DNA from: Trema orientale | Lineage: Eukaryota > Streptophyta > Magnoliopsida > Rosales > Cannabaceae | DNA length: 64,000 nt | Direction: 5' to 3' | NCBI GenBank assembly: GCA_002914845.1 | Contig: JXTC01000004.1 | Span: 313,996-377,995, forward strand | Shown: positions 10,351 through 21,996 of the stretch, piece after piece | Numbering within the stretch: position 1 is the stretch's first letter | How the letters are laid out: the number at the start of each line of letters is the position of its first letter | Program-made: the position numbers and the translations under genes | The notes under the pieces: model-generated | What the model was told of the DNA's origin: nothing | The model's database searches: none | The model's input: only the letters and a program-made list of their open reading frames with translations

Positions 10351-13300
10351 ATGAGCGGAAATGGAAAGAATTTGGGGCCCAAGAGGTCCAAGATTTCCAC
10401 CGCTACTCCTACTCATAGAAGCTCCTCCTCCACTCAAAGATTTCTCTCCAGACAAGGAGCTTTCTCCCAAGGTTGCTTCTTTTTCTTTTCTTTCCTTTCT
10501 TGTCCAAGTTCTTGCTGCAATTGTTTGGATTCTGAGAAAATGCAGGGGAAAAAGATTGATGCTTTCTATTTTCCTAGCTCCCTAACAAAGCCAATTACTT
10601 CCGTTCCGTTTGTTTGGTTGCTGAGAAAACTTGGGAAAGTAGTATAACGATTTTACTTTTATCTTAATTTTTTTTTTTATCTTTTTTTATTTCCTTTTCG
10701 GCTAGCTCGGATGCAATGTAGACAATGTTGTTGGTTTTGCTTGATTTAGCTTTATGGTAAAGTAGTAAGGAAGGGGGGTTTTGGAATTGGCTTTCTGACT
10801 TTTATCCCGTGGTGTTTGTTGACATGATTTCTTCTGTTTCCATTATAGTAAAGAACGTTAATCATGACCCATTATTGCACTCTCTCTCTTTTAGCTTCCT
10901 TTGATTTTATTTCCTTTTCTTTTAACACTTTCTTTCATGTTCATGCATTTCAATTTTAAATAAACCCCATTTCAGTCCTCCTTCAGATTAACATTTTCGT
11001 CTCAAATTTCTTGAAAAATTTAGCTTGAAGTCTCTCTTTGATTTGCGAGCAATTAGACAATGCCTCCAGGTTCCAAAATGAACTTCTATTTGAATTTCTT
11101 TCATTAAGTGATTTCAAACGTGGTGTATGGTTTTAAGTTGTTTTATGATCCTTTCCTGGCTTAACTCTTATTAGTTTCTATCTACGTGAAATTCAATTGT
11201 CTGAAAATTTTTCATCTTACTTCTAATCTTGGAATGACCATCTTTAACTTTGTTATTTGGGTGTTTGTTTCCAGGAAACAGGCTGGTCCAAATCCCAAGA
11301 AATGTTCCAAACTTGGCCTCAGATTCTAGTTCTTGCAGTAGTGGTACTGCAGATGACGACTCGGTGCGCTTGTTTTCTTCCTTTTGCTTATTGTACTATT
11401 TTGGGTGATTTTATAACTTTGTGCTAATTTGTAACATGAATAGAGTACTACTTTGTTGGGTTAATTAAATTGTGATTCTAGCACCTTAAGATCTTCCGTT
11501 TTGATTTATTAGTGTTATAGAATTGATTCAGTAACTGACAGTTATATAATCAGATTGCGTTTCTCCAATGCAGTTCACATTTGAGTTAGGGTTGAGATCT
11601 TCAAAACAAGCTTCCGGAACCCCAATTAAGAAGTTATTAGCTAAGGAGATGTCAAAAGAAACTGAATCCAAGCGGAGATCTCCAAGTGTTGTTGCCAAAT
11701 TGATGGGACTCGATGGTTTGCCTCCTCAGCAACCAGCTTATAAAGAAGAAAAGGGTATATCAGAAGGTTATCTTCAGACAATAAGATCTTTCGAGAAAGG
11801 TCAAAGAAGTAGCCGCCGATATGACAGCAGATCTTCTAGGAAAAGCTCGAAGGATGAGCAAGAATTTAAGGATGTCTTTGAGGTTCTGGAAACATCAAAG
11901 GCAGGGAGTAGTAGTTACCCGTCACAAGGGACTGTAAATTCGAATCTGACTGATGCTGAGATGGCTTTCATTCGGCAGAAGTTCATGGATGCTAAACGTC
12001 TTTCAACTGATGAGAAGCTTCAGGGTTCAAAAGAATTCCACGAAGCACTTGATGTCCTTGACTCTAACAAGGATCTTTTGGTGAAATTTCTACAGCATCC
12101 GGACTCATTGTTTACAAAGCATCTGCATGATCTGCAAGATGCTACTCCCCAACCTCTTTGTGGTCGCATAGCAGCTATGAAGCCATCAGAAGCTGAGGTG
12201 TATGAGAAAACACAGCTAGACGGTAAATCAACTAGAGAAGCTCTTCACAAGAATCGGTCTGGATCTTCTCAGAGGCATCGTGATCGGCGCACTAGCCATT
12301 CTGACTGCTCCGTGGCTCAAAATGCACTGAGGTCATCCAAGAATCAATTAGAGGGAAAGGACGAGCCTGCCATTCTCCCTACAAGAATTGTTGTTCTCAA
12401 ACCAAACCTTGGGAAGGTGCTAAATGTTAATAATGCTGTTTCCTCTCCTTGTTCTTCACACATTTCATTACCAGAGTGTAGAAAGGACATAGAAATTCCA
12501 ATTATCAAAAGTAGGGAGGTAGAATTACTGGGAAGGAGAAACTTTCACCGTGATGTGGGGTTTTCAGGGCACAAATCCAGAGAATCAAGAGAGCTTGCAA
12601 AGGAAATTACTAGGCAGATGAAAAATAGTTTTAGCAATAGTTCAGTGAAGTTTTCGTCCTCTGCATTAAAGGGATATGCTGGGGATGAGAGTTCTTGTAG
12701 CATGTCTGGTAATGAATCTGCAAATGAATCAGAGACGATGTCAGCGAATTCCAAATATTCCTTTGACTTGAATAATCAACGCAGGCCTTTGTCATGCCGT
12801 TCCACTGAATCATCTGTGAGCAGAGAGGCTAAAAAAAGACTCTCAGAGAGGTGGCAACTGACTCACAAGTCTCTAGATATGGCAGTGGTTAGTAAAGGTA
12901 GCACACTTGCAGAAATGCTTGCTATCCCTGATAAGGAGACGAGACCAGTACATTTGGACAGCATGACTGATGAGGAAGGATTCAGGAACAAAATTGCAAG
13001 TGATGATGGGCCTTCTGGCTCTGGGTGGGTTGAACCTTTGGGTATTAGCAGTAGGGATGGCTGGAAAGATGGTTGTATCAGAAATTTAACAAGATCAAGA
13101 TCTCTTCCGTCTTCGTCTACTGCCTTTGGAAGTCCAAAAGCAATCACCCGCCGTGAACCAATACGCGATGACAGGTATGTAATTCCCAAAGAGGCCTTAA
13201 TGCAAGAAAGGAATAAGGCACAAAAGAATAAATTGGATAAGAAAAGTGTCAACAGAAACTCAAGATCCAGTGGCAAGAAATCACATCCTTCTCACTCAAG

Positions 13301-14848
13301 TGGGGAAAGTAATGATTATTCAACCAAAACCCTTGCCAACCAAAATCAAGTGAACATTAAACTTGAAGGAAATGGGCCACCAGAGCAGAAAATTGAGTCA
13401 TTAGCTGGTAATCTCATAGATATGAGTCCTGTTCCGAAAAGTCCAGAGATTGGTGAACGTGAGACAACCATGTCTTCTGAACCTCTTGATAATTTACTTC
13501 CAGAATTATCACCTCATACGTTGGTAGCTGATGTTTGCAATTTTGGTGACCAAGATGATTTAAATTCTCAGGTTTGTCTTTGAATTTCCATTCTCTTTAA
13601 ATGCTTGTTGGAAACTGTATATCCTTGATAGTTAAACCACAAATGGAGGACAGTTAAATTGCATATAATTTCATAATTTCATAATTTCATATTATGTCGA
13701 AACTTTGATTGTTGGCTGATTTGCATTTAGCTGTGTTATTAATCACATTAGAAGATTCTTATTATGTTTGGCCACAGTATATTTCAATAACAGTTAGATG
13801 CTTCCTACAACTTAAATTGTGACTCCTTACTTTCTATGTGGAGCTCCTTATAATTTTCTTCTAAGTCTTCTATTTTGCATCGGCAATTTTTGTTTTGTTG
13901 ACATTTCATAATATATTATAGGAACCATTGAAGGAGCCTCGTGAAGAAAGTTCACTACCCTTGAACCACTCTGTTCCCGGACTAGAATCTCCTGCAAGTT
14001 CTAAGGAGGCTGAACAGCCAAGTCCAGTTTCGGTACTGGAAGTTCCTTTTACGGACGACGTGTCATCTTGTTCTGAATGCTTTGAGAGTCTCAGTGCTGA
14101 TTTACAAGGTTGGTACAAGCCATAAATTTATCATATTTTGTATGACTTGGATACGTATTGGGTTAAAATTCAGTGTAGCCCATGATTCAGAATTTATAGG
14201 TGTTAATTTCTACTGCTTTTGCTACTAGGGCTTCGTATGCAACTTCAGCTACTCAAGTTGGAATCAGAATCATATGAAGAAGGACCCATGCTCATCTCAA
14301 GTGATGATGATATTGGGGAAGGATCGTGTAAGGCGTCAGATGCAATTGGATTGTCCGTATCCCAACAGAATTGGGAGTCTTGCTATGTGGTTGATGTCTT
14401 GATCCATTCGGGTTTAAACGATGCTGATCCGGATATGTTCTTGGCAGCATGGCATACTCCGGATTGTCCTCTTAGTCCTTTCCTGTTTGAAGAATTAGAG
14501 AAGAAGTATAGTGTCCAAACTTCTCTGCCAAAGTCTGAGAGGAGGCTGCTTTTTGACCGGATAAGTTGTGGGATTTTGGAGATGTATCAACCATTCACTG
14601 ATCCACATCCATGGATAAGGTCTAATGCAACCACAATGTTGGGTCCGAGGTGGTTTAAGAATGAGCTACAGGATGGCCTATGTCAGTTGCTGGCAATCCA
14701 AGCGAAGAATGTTAGGAATGATACGACAGAGAAAGTGCTCGGGAGGGAATCAGATTGGCTGGACATGAGCGACGACATTGATGTAATGGGTAGGGAGATT
14801 GAGACATTGTTGTTAGATGAGCTAGTAGAAGAGTTGGTGGCTATGTAG
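10351..14848 (+). CDS. TON1-recruiting-motif/LONGIFOLIA-like protein (DUF3741 motif + DUF4378)
   Basis: Five exons: 10351-10471, 11275-11363, 11574-13571, 13922-14108, 14229-14848. Phases 1, 0, 0, 1 join without a stop to give 1004 residues, and all introns are GT-AG. The first ATG of this frame, at 10351, is used; the overlapping frame from 10361 does not join exon 2 in phase. Residues about 104-120 (RRSPSVVAKLMGLDGLP) are the DUF3741-associated motif. A long Ser/Lys-rich low-complexity middle follows. Residues about 849-1000 form the C-terminal DUF4378 domain (SCYVVDVLIHSG, LLFDRISCGILE, then SDWLDM and an acidic LLLDELVEEL end). In Arabidopsis this superfamily (TRM, including LONGIFOLIA) brings the TON1-TRM-PP2A complex to cortical microtubules and sets cell shape and division plane. 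The exact subgroup is not settled here. Confidence 0.85.
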
Positions 14849-16389
14849 ACATTTTCAACCAATGCTATTTTTGGTCTTAGGAAACCTGATAGTTGATACT
14901 CTCTTTGTAAATGAAGGTCCATGATACGACTGTGTCATGAGAAGATGAATAAAAAATATTGAGTAATCTTTACACCAAAATGAAGAAGAGTACGAAGGGA
15001 ACCAAAACAAATTGAGGGCTTGACATAATTTTGGAGCCAAATGTAACTATGAATCCTGTAAGTTTGATCATATTGCCAGAAAATTTAAATATAAAAGGTA
15101 AACTAATGTGCCACAAACGTTAAAAAAAATATACGTATATAAGCCTAACTTCGTACTTTTTAAGTAAAAAATAATGTTACATTGAGCATACATAGTGCAA
15201 TACAGTTAATGCGATGTGGTAAAGTCCACGGGAACTGTAATGCAGTGATAGAAGAAATTAGACTGCCAACCCACGCCAAAAAGAAATGGTACACCTCAAT
15301 AAGCATGCCAATATTTCAAACTCCATGTACTTCTAATTTTAAGCGTCACCCATTTGCTAGCAAACCCCGATGTATCAACAACACATTTGCCAGAAAGATC
15401 CTTATACTATATAACTTTGATAGACGTAGCCCTAAGAAACACATGCCAACCGCACTTGAAAATAACTCTCAAATTTGTCTTTTTTTTTAAAAAAAGGAAT
15501 CAATAATTAGTTGTCAAATAAATATTATTGCTGCTTTTTGGATTGTAGTCTAAAAATTGTTTAATATGGAAACATTAACGCTGCGCATCATATTTAGGTA
15601 AAAAATTTGGATAGAATTTAATTGATTTTCATAAGATGACAAATTAACCTTTCAAAATAAAATTTTTAACTAAACTAAAATAGCTAAATAAAATTAAAAA
15701 GAAAAATTCAATCAAGATGTGGAGGCCATCATTAAAGTATTAGGGGACAAAAGTCCCGTTGTTAACTATACATATAGTCGTATACAAGACATTCTTTTAC
15801 TAATCTGTGTTTTGATTGAAAGTCGTCGCTTTCCATTGTTTGTTTTCATCTAGGAAACTAGATCATTCTATTCAATCATTGTAGTGCTGAAAAGAATGCC
15901 GTTCTTAAGAAATTGACAACACGCACACACTCTCCCTCCATTTATTTTCCGAAAATGGTTTCCAAGTGCAAACTGCAACCCTTGAATAGTTTTTGTTTCG
16001 TTTTGTTTATATATATATATATAGAGCTTTTGACTTGACTTTTCATCGGGTGTCGAACATTGTTAAAACTTTCATTAACAATCAAGATTGCAATATTAGG
16101 ACTAAGATAATAGCCCTCTTAAGCAAGAATTGCCCAAACCAATCAATGGAGCTACTAACTGTCAACGAAGAGGTAACAACACAAGTAACATACTACATAT
16201 CACGATAGTTTTAATTACAATTATGATGATGAAAATCATAGCATAACCAACCAAAAAATACGAATTAAAACATACGTAACGCGGAGTATTATTATTTAAT
16301 AACAATATGATGGTGATGATGGTTATTATTATTATTATTATTTTTGTACTACATAGGATATAATGATATATAAACAAAGAAGTATTTGT
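14849..16389. other. 1.5 kb intergenic, no gene seen
   Basis: 3' flank of the TRM-like gene followed by AT-rich DNA. Contains an open frame at 15182-15490 with no family wording, a TA run at 16009-16022 and an (ATT)n run near 16325-16342. The last part is probably the 3' UTR of the minus-strand peptide gene. Confidence 0.6.
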
Positions 16390-16728
16390 TTAAGGAGCAA
16401 GATGGTTGAAGCGGGGGGGTGGAGGTGAATAAGGCGGAGTGCCAGGAGAGCGCCTGCCGCTGGGACCAGATGGGGGAACTGGGGTATTGTGCTTCGAACT
16501 GAACCATATTGGGTCAGTGTTGAGCGAGTCTGGGCGTGGGCGTGGCGGATCAGGAGTAGAGACTCCGCTGGGCCCAGATGGAGGAACGGGCCCCTTGGGC
16601 CTCTTGCTGAACCGTATCTCCTTCCCACCTATTGATATCACTCTTGCCTCACCCACATTTACAACTACCATCATTACCACTAACCCCACCCATAACAACA
16701 TCACTGACTTCTTCTTACCCATACCCAT
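16390..16728 (-). CDS. Secreted peptide precursor with two PVPPSGPSG repeats (IDA/PIP-like)
   Basis: Single-exon frame of 112 residues. Residues 1-28 form a classical signal peptide: MGMGKKK basic start, a Val/Leu/Met hydrophobic core, and a likely cut after VGEA. The rest is Pro/Ser/Gly-rich and carries PVPPSGPSG twice, at 47-55 (preceded by RPKG) and 83-91 (followed by RRSPG). The SGPS core with preceding prolines is the signature of the PIP/IDA peptide supergroup. Known IDA peptides read PIPPSAPSKRHN after a PKGV lead, close to PKGPVPPSGPSG here, but the usual final RHN or GxGH is absent from both copies. These families act as cleaved, secreted ligands of LRR receptor kinases such as HAE/HSL2 and RLK7. 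The C-terminus is proline-rich, so a hydroxyproline-rich wall protein is the main alternative. Confidence 0.65.
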   Translation of the reverse strand: MGMGKKKSVMLLWVGLVVMMVVVNVGEARVISIGGKEIRFSKRPKGPVPPSGPSGVSTPDPPRPRPDSLNTDPIWFSSKHNTPVPPSGPSGRRSPGTPPYSPPPPRFNHLAP

Positions 16729-16840
16729 TCTTCTCCCCTCTTCTCTTCTCTTCTCTTCCTTACTCTTTTTTTTGTTTTTTTAATTATTATTCGGAATAAG
16801 GAGGAGTTCTTCTTCTATATACCCTCTCTTCTATCTCTCT

Positions 16841-16847
16841 TTATATA
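16841..16847 (-). promoter_or_regulatory. TATA box of the peptide-precursor gene
   Basis: TATATAA on the minus strand, about 115 bp upstream of the ATG at 16728 and followed by a CT/GA-rich leader. Position and sequence suit a core promoter, which supports the small gene being real. Confidence 0.55.
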
Positions 16848-17368
16848 GCAATACCCCCACTCCTTTTTTAGGAATGCAATTGATCCATTCTTATAATGTG
16901 TTGTTTATTACAAAATTGAATGCCGGATTTTTTCCTATATTTGGAAAAAATCAATACCGGCCATTCAAAATAATCGTAAATAATTTTAGATTTTTGAATT
17001 GAGACGTCAAACTTGGATACGTGTGTGTGTGTGCTAATTATGCCTCGCCTCTCATTTATTTCTAGTAAATGGGGAATCACAGAGATAAATATAGAGGTTG
17101 AACGCGATTAGTTTTGGTTAAAAATTAGAAATGAAACGAATATTTTCTTGGTATTAATGAGTATAATCCAGTCATGGAAGGTATTCTATTTATATATATA
17201 TGAAAATCTAATATTATCAATTACAAATTGATGACTGATATCTATACAGCAATATATAGTACTGTTTTTTTTTTTTTTCAAAAAAAAAATTCATGTAAGT
17301 AAAAGAATGAAAATTACAAAAATACATTAGATACATTTATTTTTCCAATTACATTACATATTTTTAAG

Positions 17369-18503
17369 TTCATCGGATGAGATGGATGCTGGTGCAATAT
17401 GTTTACTGTGATCACCTTTTTCTTGTCCTGTTGCTGGTTGTTTCATGGGTGGAAAAATCTTAGCATAAAGGGCATCAATAGATGCTGATGGTGCCACTAA
17501 TATCTCATAATGTCCGTGATGTCGACTATTCTTGTTTAGTTGATAGAGGAGTTTAAATAATGAACTGATTACTTTGGCCTGTTAGATAGCTGGCTCATTT
17601 ACATCGAACCTTATGTTCTAGTTTGTTGATTGTGAATGACATGAGATACAGAATTTAAAAGCAGATTTGCTTGTTGAATCATTATTAGGTGATTTTCAAA
17701 GTTCATTATAGAAACGGACTGGTCTTTGTTTCTGTTCTCTCTTGTTTTGTTCTTTTGGACCAAAATCCAATACTGATTTTGTTAGGGTTTCTAACATTTT
17801 TACCTACAAAAATCGAAAAGAATTACAAACATACGGAAGTCATGCTTTTTTTCAATTTTCATACAGTTTTTATTAGACAAATATCACTTTTTAAAAAATA
17901 TTTAGAAAAATACCATTTTTAAAATAAATTATAGTGACCGATTTTCAGAAACTGATTACTGGTGACGGTTACTAGTTATATACCAATTATAAAAACCGTA
18001 TAATATCTAATTTCCCCATTTTGTTACTTTTTTTTCTTTTTTTTTTTTTCAAAAGATGATTTTATTAGTGATAAATAGATTTTGGCTTCGCAACTTCTAC
18101 TAGAGGGATAAGAAAGCTTTATATTCTTGTTCTTTTTTTTTCCCCTTGCTTAAAATATTTTATGATGGGGATTTTTCTTACGGATTGGCTCAAATCTGTT
18201 AATATGTTTTTCTTATTATAGAGTAACTCTCTTATTCGTGTAAGAATCATTTTAGAATCAATATGCTAATGTTCTTACGGATTTGCATAATGTCTTTCCA
18301 TATGACAAGTTGAAGCTAAAATGATTGTTTCCTTATTCTTGGATTGTAGTGTACATTTATCGAGTAAAATTTACTACTGCGGGAGAAGCTTTGATTTAAC
18401 TGACTATGGAGAAAAATCCGTGTTGTCTATCGATTTTGTGGTGACTGCCAACATTTTAACAAAATGCTGACCAGTAAATCATATCCTTTGAAAATTGACA
18501 TTT
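17369..18503. repeat. Left arm of a large inverted repeat
   Basis: Homologous in reverse complement to about 23077-24332. Outer segments (17369-17700) and inner segments (about 18030-18503, for example GTTGTCTATCGATTTTGTGG) match closely. The middle differs: this arm has its own insert (about 17765-18010) with GTAACCAGTTAC-type sequence resembling 39.9-40.1 kb, where the right arm has a different insert with a poly-A tract. The arm contains an 81-nt exon candidate at 17416-17496 (-), listed separately. No clean target-site duplication is visible at the outer ends. Confidence 0.85.
17416..17496 (-). pseudogene. Candidate exon in the left inverted-repeat arm
   Basis: On the minus strand an AG acceptor is followed by 81 nt with an open phase (reading SIDALYAKIFPP, then QPATGQEK) and an AAG|GTGATC donor-like site. 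The reverse-oriented counterpart in the right arm (24211-24290) is one base shorter, GCATCTATTGATGCC versus GCATCTATGATGCC, which breaks the frame. It lies downstream of the kinesin-tail stop codon, so it is probably a relocated exon and not part of the present transcript. I cannot assign it to a protein with confidence. Confidence 0.35.
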
Positions 18504-18823
18504 TTGGAGCAGAAATATTGCGTGTAACCACACTGTTGGGTAAATGATCAGTTTTAGGCCAAAGTGGGCTTGACCATGCTAGCCCACTGGCATCTGGAGG
18601 AATATTTTCAGATGGAGGTGCCCATGTGAACGGATGGGCATATCACTGTTCCGATCAGAAGGATTACTAACCATTAACATAACCATAATTTCATCTAATT
18701 TTACCGTATTTTAGACTATTCCTGACATGATTTTTTTAACATCCCATTCTAACCACTAACATTGTTTGAGTGCTTGTAATTTAATTACAGGTATTCTGAA
18801 GCTAACATCAGCGATTCATGAAG

Positions 18824-21417
18824 TTAATCAAAAATTTTACCAAACTCTTTTTTCATTAAGCCCTTGACCTGAATAAAATAGAAAAGTTATGTTAATAATA
18901 TGAGCATTCTTTGAGAGTAAATAAATCCCAACAATATGACAATTACTAAAGAAAGAGTAACAAGAAAAATTTACCTGCTTGGCGGAAAGGCCGATCTTTT
19001 GCAAATCATCAATCTGAAACAAAATATTATTAATTTTAATCACCATAAGATACTGTTTTATCTTTGACTGTGTGCATAGTTATTTTATTTGTATTGCAAA
19101 AACTTACACTTTGGAAGGGCTCAGGAGACTCTTCGCGAAGTTGAAGAATATATGATACTCTTTTCTTTGCAATACCCTATTTAATTTTTTAAAAAACAAA
19201 CAAATAAATAATGACGGTTTTGGGTAAATCTCTATAATCAAATTAAAATTAATTCAATTAAGTTATGGAGATTATTAATTTAAAATAAAACTGATAAGAG
19301 CAAAAAAAAAAAAAAAGAAGAGATACATGGTTTTAGAAGAAAGCAAAAAAAAAAAAAAAAAAAATATAGTCTGTTATAACCTGAACTATGAGAAATATAA
19401 TGCATGCATGAAAATATAATGCATGGTTAAGAATTCGAGTAAAGTACATATAACCCCTAAACCAGGTGGTTTTAACCCCTTTTAGTACACAGTTTTAGGA
19501 TGAAACAAGCTGGGTGTCAGCAACTCACTTGTGTGATCAGCTCAGAAAATCAGATCCTAGGCATAAACTAGCAATCTCATGGTTTTAGAATGGTTGGATT
19601 GGTTAGTTTCCAACTTAAACCATGTGCAAAACCTCCTTTGGAAAGTAAATGACATAAGAAAAGTCTACTTCACATTACCTCTAAAAATCTATCTCGTCCC
19701 CCCGCTAATTCCTTGGTCACTAAGGCCAATCTTGCCAATAAATAGAAGCACCTCTCTTCACAAAATTTTAGAGCTCAACATACACATCTCAGCCTTCATT
19801 CTCTCTCTGGCTATCCATGTTTTCAGCCTCTACAGTTCCAAAAAAACCTGCAGAAACTTTTTATCTTCTTCCGCCAAATAGCCTCCAATCCTCACTATAT
19901 TTCCATACCAACTCTTAGGATTATCATATTCCTCACCTAAAATCAAGTGTCTAATACCATTTATTCCTTAGAAAATCATCCTTTTCCATTACTGCAGGTA
20001 AGATCAGCTCTGTATCGCTATAAACAGTAGCTTATCAGATCAATATCTGCATGCTTCAGCCACTTCTCTCCGTCATTTTCGTTTCTTCGTTTCTCAGTCA
20101 TCTGATAGGCTAAAAACACCCCCTTAAGACTCTCATATAGTATCATGGATAAGGTTCCTAACTCTAGCATCATTTTCGCATCAGAAATAAGCTCTTTCTA
20201 GCATTGCATGCATGATCGGATCTGCCTAACATAAACAACAGCTGATTTCAAGCCTCACCATCCACGCAATGCACTAAAAATAGTCCTCCAAACTAGGTCC
20301 ACCACCTTATTAGTTCCACCTAAGTTCGTCTCTGATTTTTTATTGTTACATGCATAATCGTATCCCTAATTCCATATAGACAGCTGCATATTCTCAATTT
20401 CATAGCTAGACTATCACCAAACTCACACTTCTACACGCTCATACATGCATCCTAGACTAGTCTTCTTTAATTAAAGAAGACTATGAGGGTTGAGCTATCC
20501 AAAAACACAACTATTGTGTTTTTGCGGTAATTTTTGTACCATAAAAACGGTTTAATGATAATACAAGCCCTTTTTTTCTAATCCTCTTTCTGTGTGTATT
20601 TATTTACATTCCAGCACCTTTATTTCTAATTATCAATTCATTAAATTTTTCTATTTATTTCATTTGCTTATTTACCAGCTTATATGTATATTTTCAATAA
20701 CTTTCTTAACTACGTACTACCTACCTACATATACATACATCCTGCCCAAATTTTATAAGCAGTCTAATACCTTCAGAGATAAAAAATTATCACAAAACAG
20801 AGAGCGAAATTTATGACAAGGAGCCAAAGCAAACAAAAGGGAAAAAAATTGATCTCACCTTTAATTTTAACAGCGTCTCCCTGTTGATTGGTATTTAACA
20901 AACACAAGGAATAGAAAAGCACATTAGTAATAACATTATTGCATAACATAGCTATGAGTATTACAAGTTGTTTATACTTACTCATCCCCTGTGTTGAGGG
21001 TCCTGAGATACGCCTGGACAAAAGAGTCTTGCTGCTCCTGCATATGAAAACAACAACATTAAAGATGGACCCATGAAACCAGTAGATGAAACAAGCTAAT
21101 ATGAACGAAAAGTTAAAAAAATGGATCATACCTTTGCACTCGGCGGAACATGCGAGGAAGCATAATCACTCTGCCAATCCCCACGTGCATATCTCTCGAG
21201 TTTGTCCAATAGAGCTCTCACTCTAGCGTCTCGCGGTTGTAGTGGTAATTCAACATTTGCTGAAATAATCATGTCAAAGAGATGCAATTAACATGATTTC
21301 AAACCAATCAAACCAATATTCGATTGCAGCTATATATAAATCACTATCATTATCACAATCAAACCAATAAATCTTACCATCAACATCTTTCGAGTCTTTC
21401 GATTGATCACGGTCCAT
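18824..21417 (-). CDS. Kinesin tail-only gene (KIN-10/NOD-like C-terminal helix-hairpin-helix)
   Basis: Seven minus-strand coding exons: 21417-21378, 21259-21132, 21037-20982, 20880-20859, 19176-19108, 19013-18975, 18868-18824. All introns are GT-AG and phases fit, giving 132 residues. The N-part (LPLQPRDARVRALLDKLERY) resembles the coiled linker. The C-part joins across five exons into LLKLKGIAKKRVSYILQLRE, SPEPFQSIDDLQKIGLSAKQ and VKGLMKKEFGKIFD-stop. This is the helix-hairpin-helix tail that ends KIF22/NOD-type (plant KIN-10) kinesins and is thought to bind DNA or chromatin. The usual Gly-Ile-Gly of the hairpin is Gly-Ile-Ala here. No motor domain lies upstream: earlier exons could be 22076-21997 and one ending at 22826, open from 23007 and phase-compatible (reading about 94 more residues), but they lack P-loop and switch motifs. 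It is either a truncated gene copy inside an inverted repeat or a tail-only protein. Confidence 0.6.
19200..20858. other. Long intron of the kinesin-tail gene with possible insertion
   Basis: This 1.68 kb intron (20858-19177) is far longer than its neighbours of 90-500 bp. Two poly-A runs near 19301-19363 and less AT-rich DNA from about 19440 to 20580 suggest an inserted element. I find no recognisable transposase or reverse-transcriptase wording, and the open frame at 19579-19881 has no family resemblance. Confidence 0.35.
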
Positions 21418-21996
21418 CACTGCACTGCTGAATAACCAGATAAGTACCTATGACACGTATCCAGTATTTGTATTTAATATTTTCTTCATATGTATTTGTA
21501 TTTAATATTTTCTTCATATTTTACTTCAAAATAGGTTATGAGCGATGTTATAATAAGTCCAACTATTAAAGGTCCACAAACTCATAACAAAAGCTATGTA
21601 AATGTTTACAAACCCAAAATCTAGCTCATTTTGTGTCTACGTTTTGACTGCAATTCCATGAAAAGTCCCCAAGACAAGAGGAAAGAAATATATTTCTACC
21701 ATCAAAACTAAACTTCCAACAGTCTTAAGTTCACTAACTAATTGACTTGTTAGTCCATCATATTGTATGTGAGCAGTACTACACACAAACAAACATAAAC
21801 AAACTACAAACTCAACAAAACACCAGGGGTAAGAAAAAAAGAGAGAGAGAAGAGAATACCAACAAGAGAGTAACAAGATAATAATTAAGAAGCACAAGTG
21901 ATTAAGCAGAAGGATATAAATGAGATTTATGCAGAAGAAATATCGTTATGAAATAAATATTATTTGGGTTTGGTTTTGATAATGATAGTCACTTAC

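Noticed and set aside
10361-10585. Alternative first exon frame MERIWGPRG in the TRM-like gene
   Set aside because: It does not join exon 2 in phase at the AAG|GTTGCT donor (121 nt from 10351 fits phase 1, the other frame does not), and it would shift the conserved exon 2.
17689-17922. 77-residue frame in the left inverted-repeat arm
   Set aside because: Absent from the right arm and made of AT-rich insert sequence.
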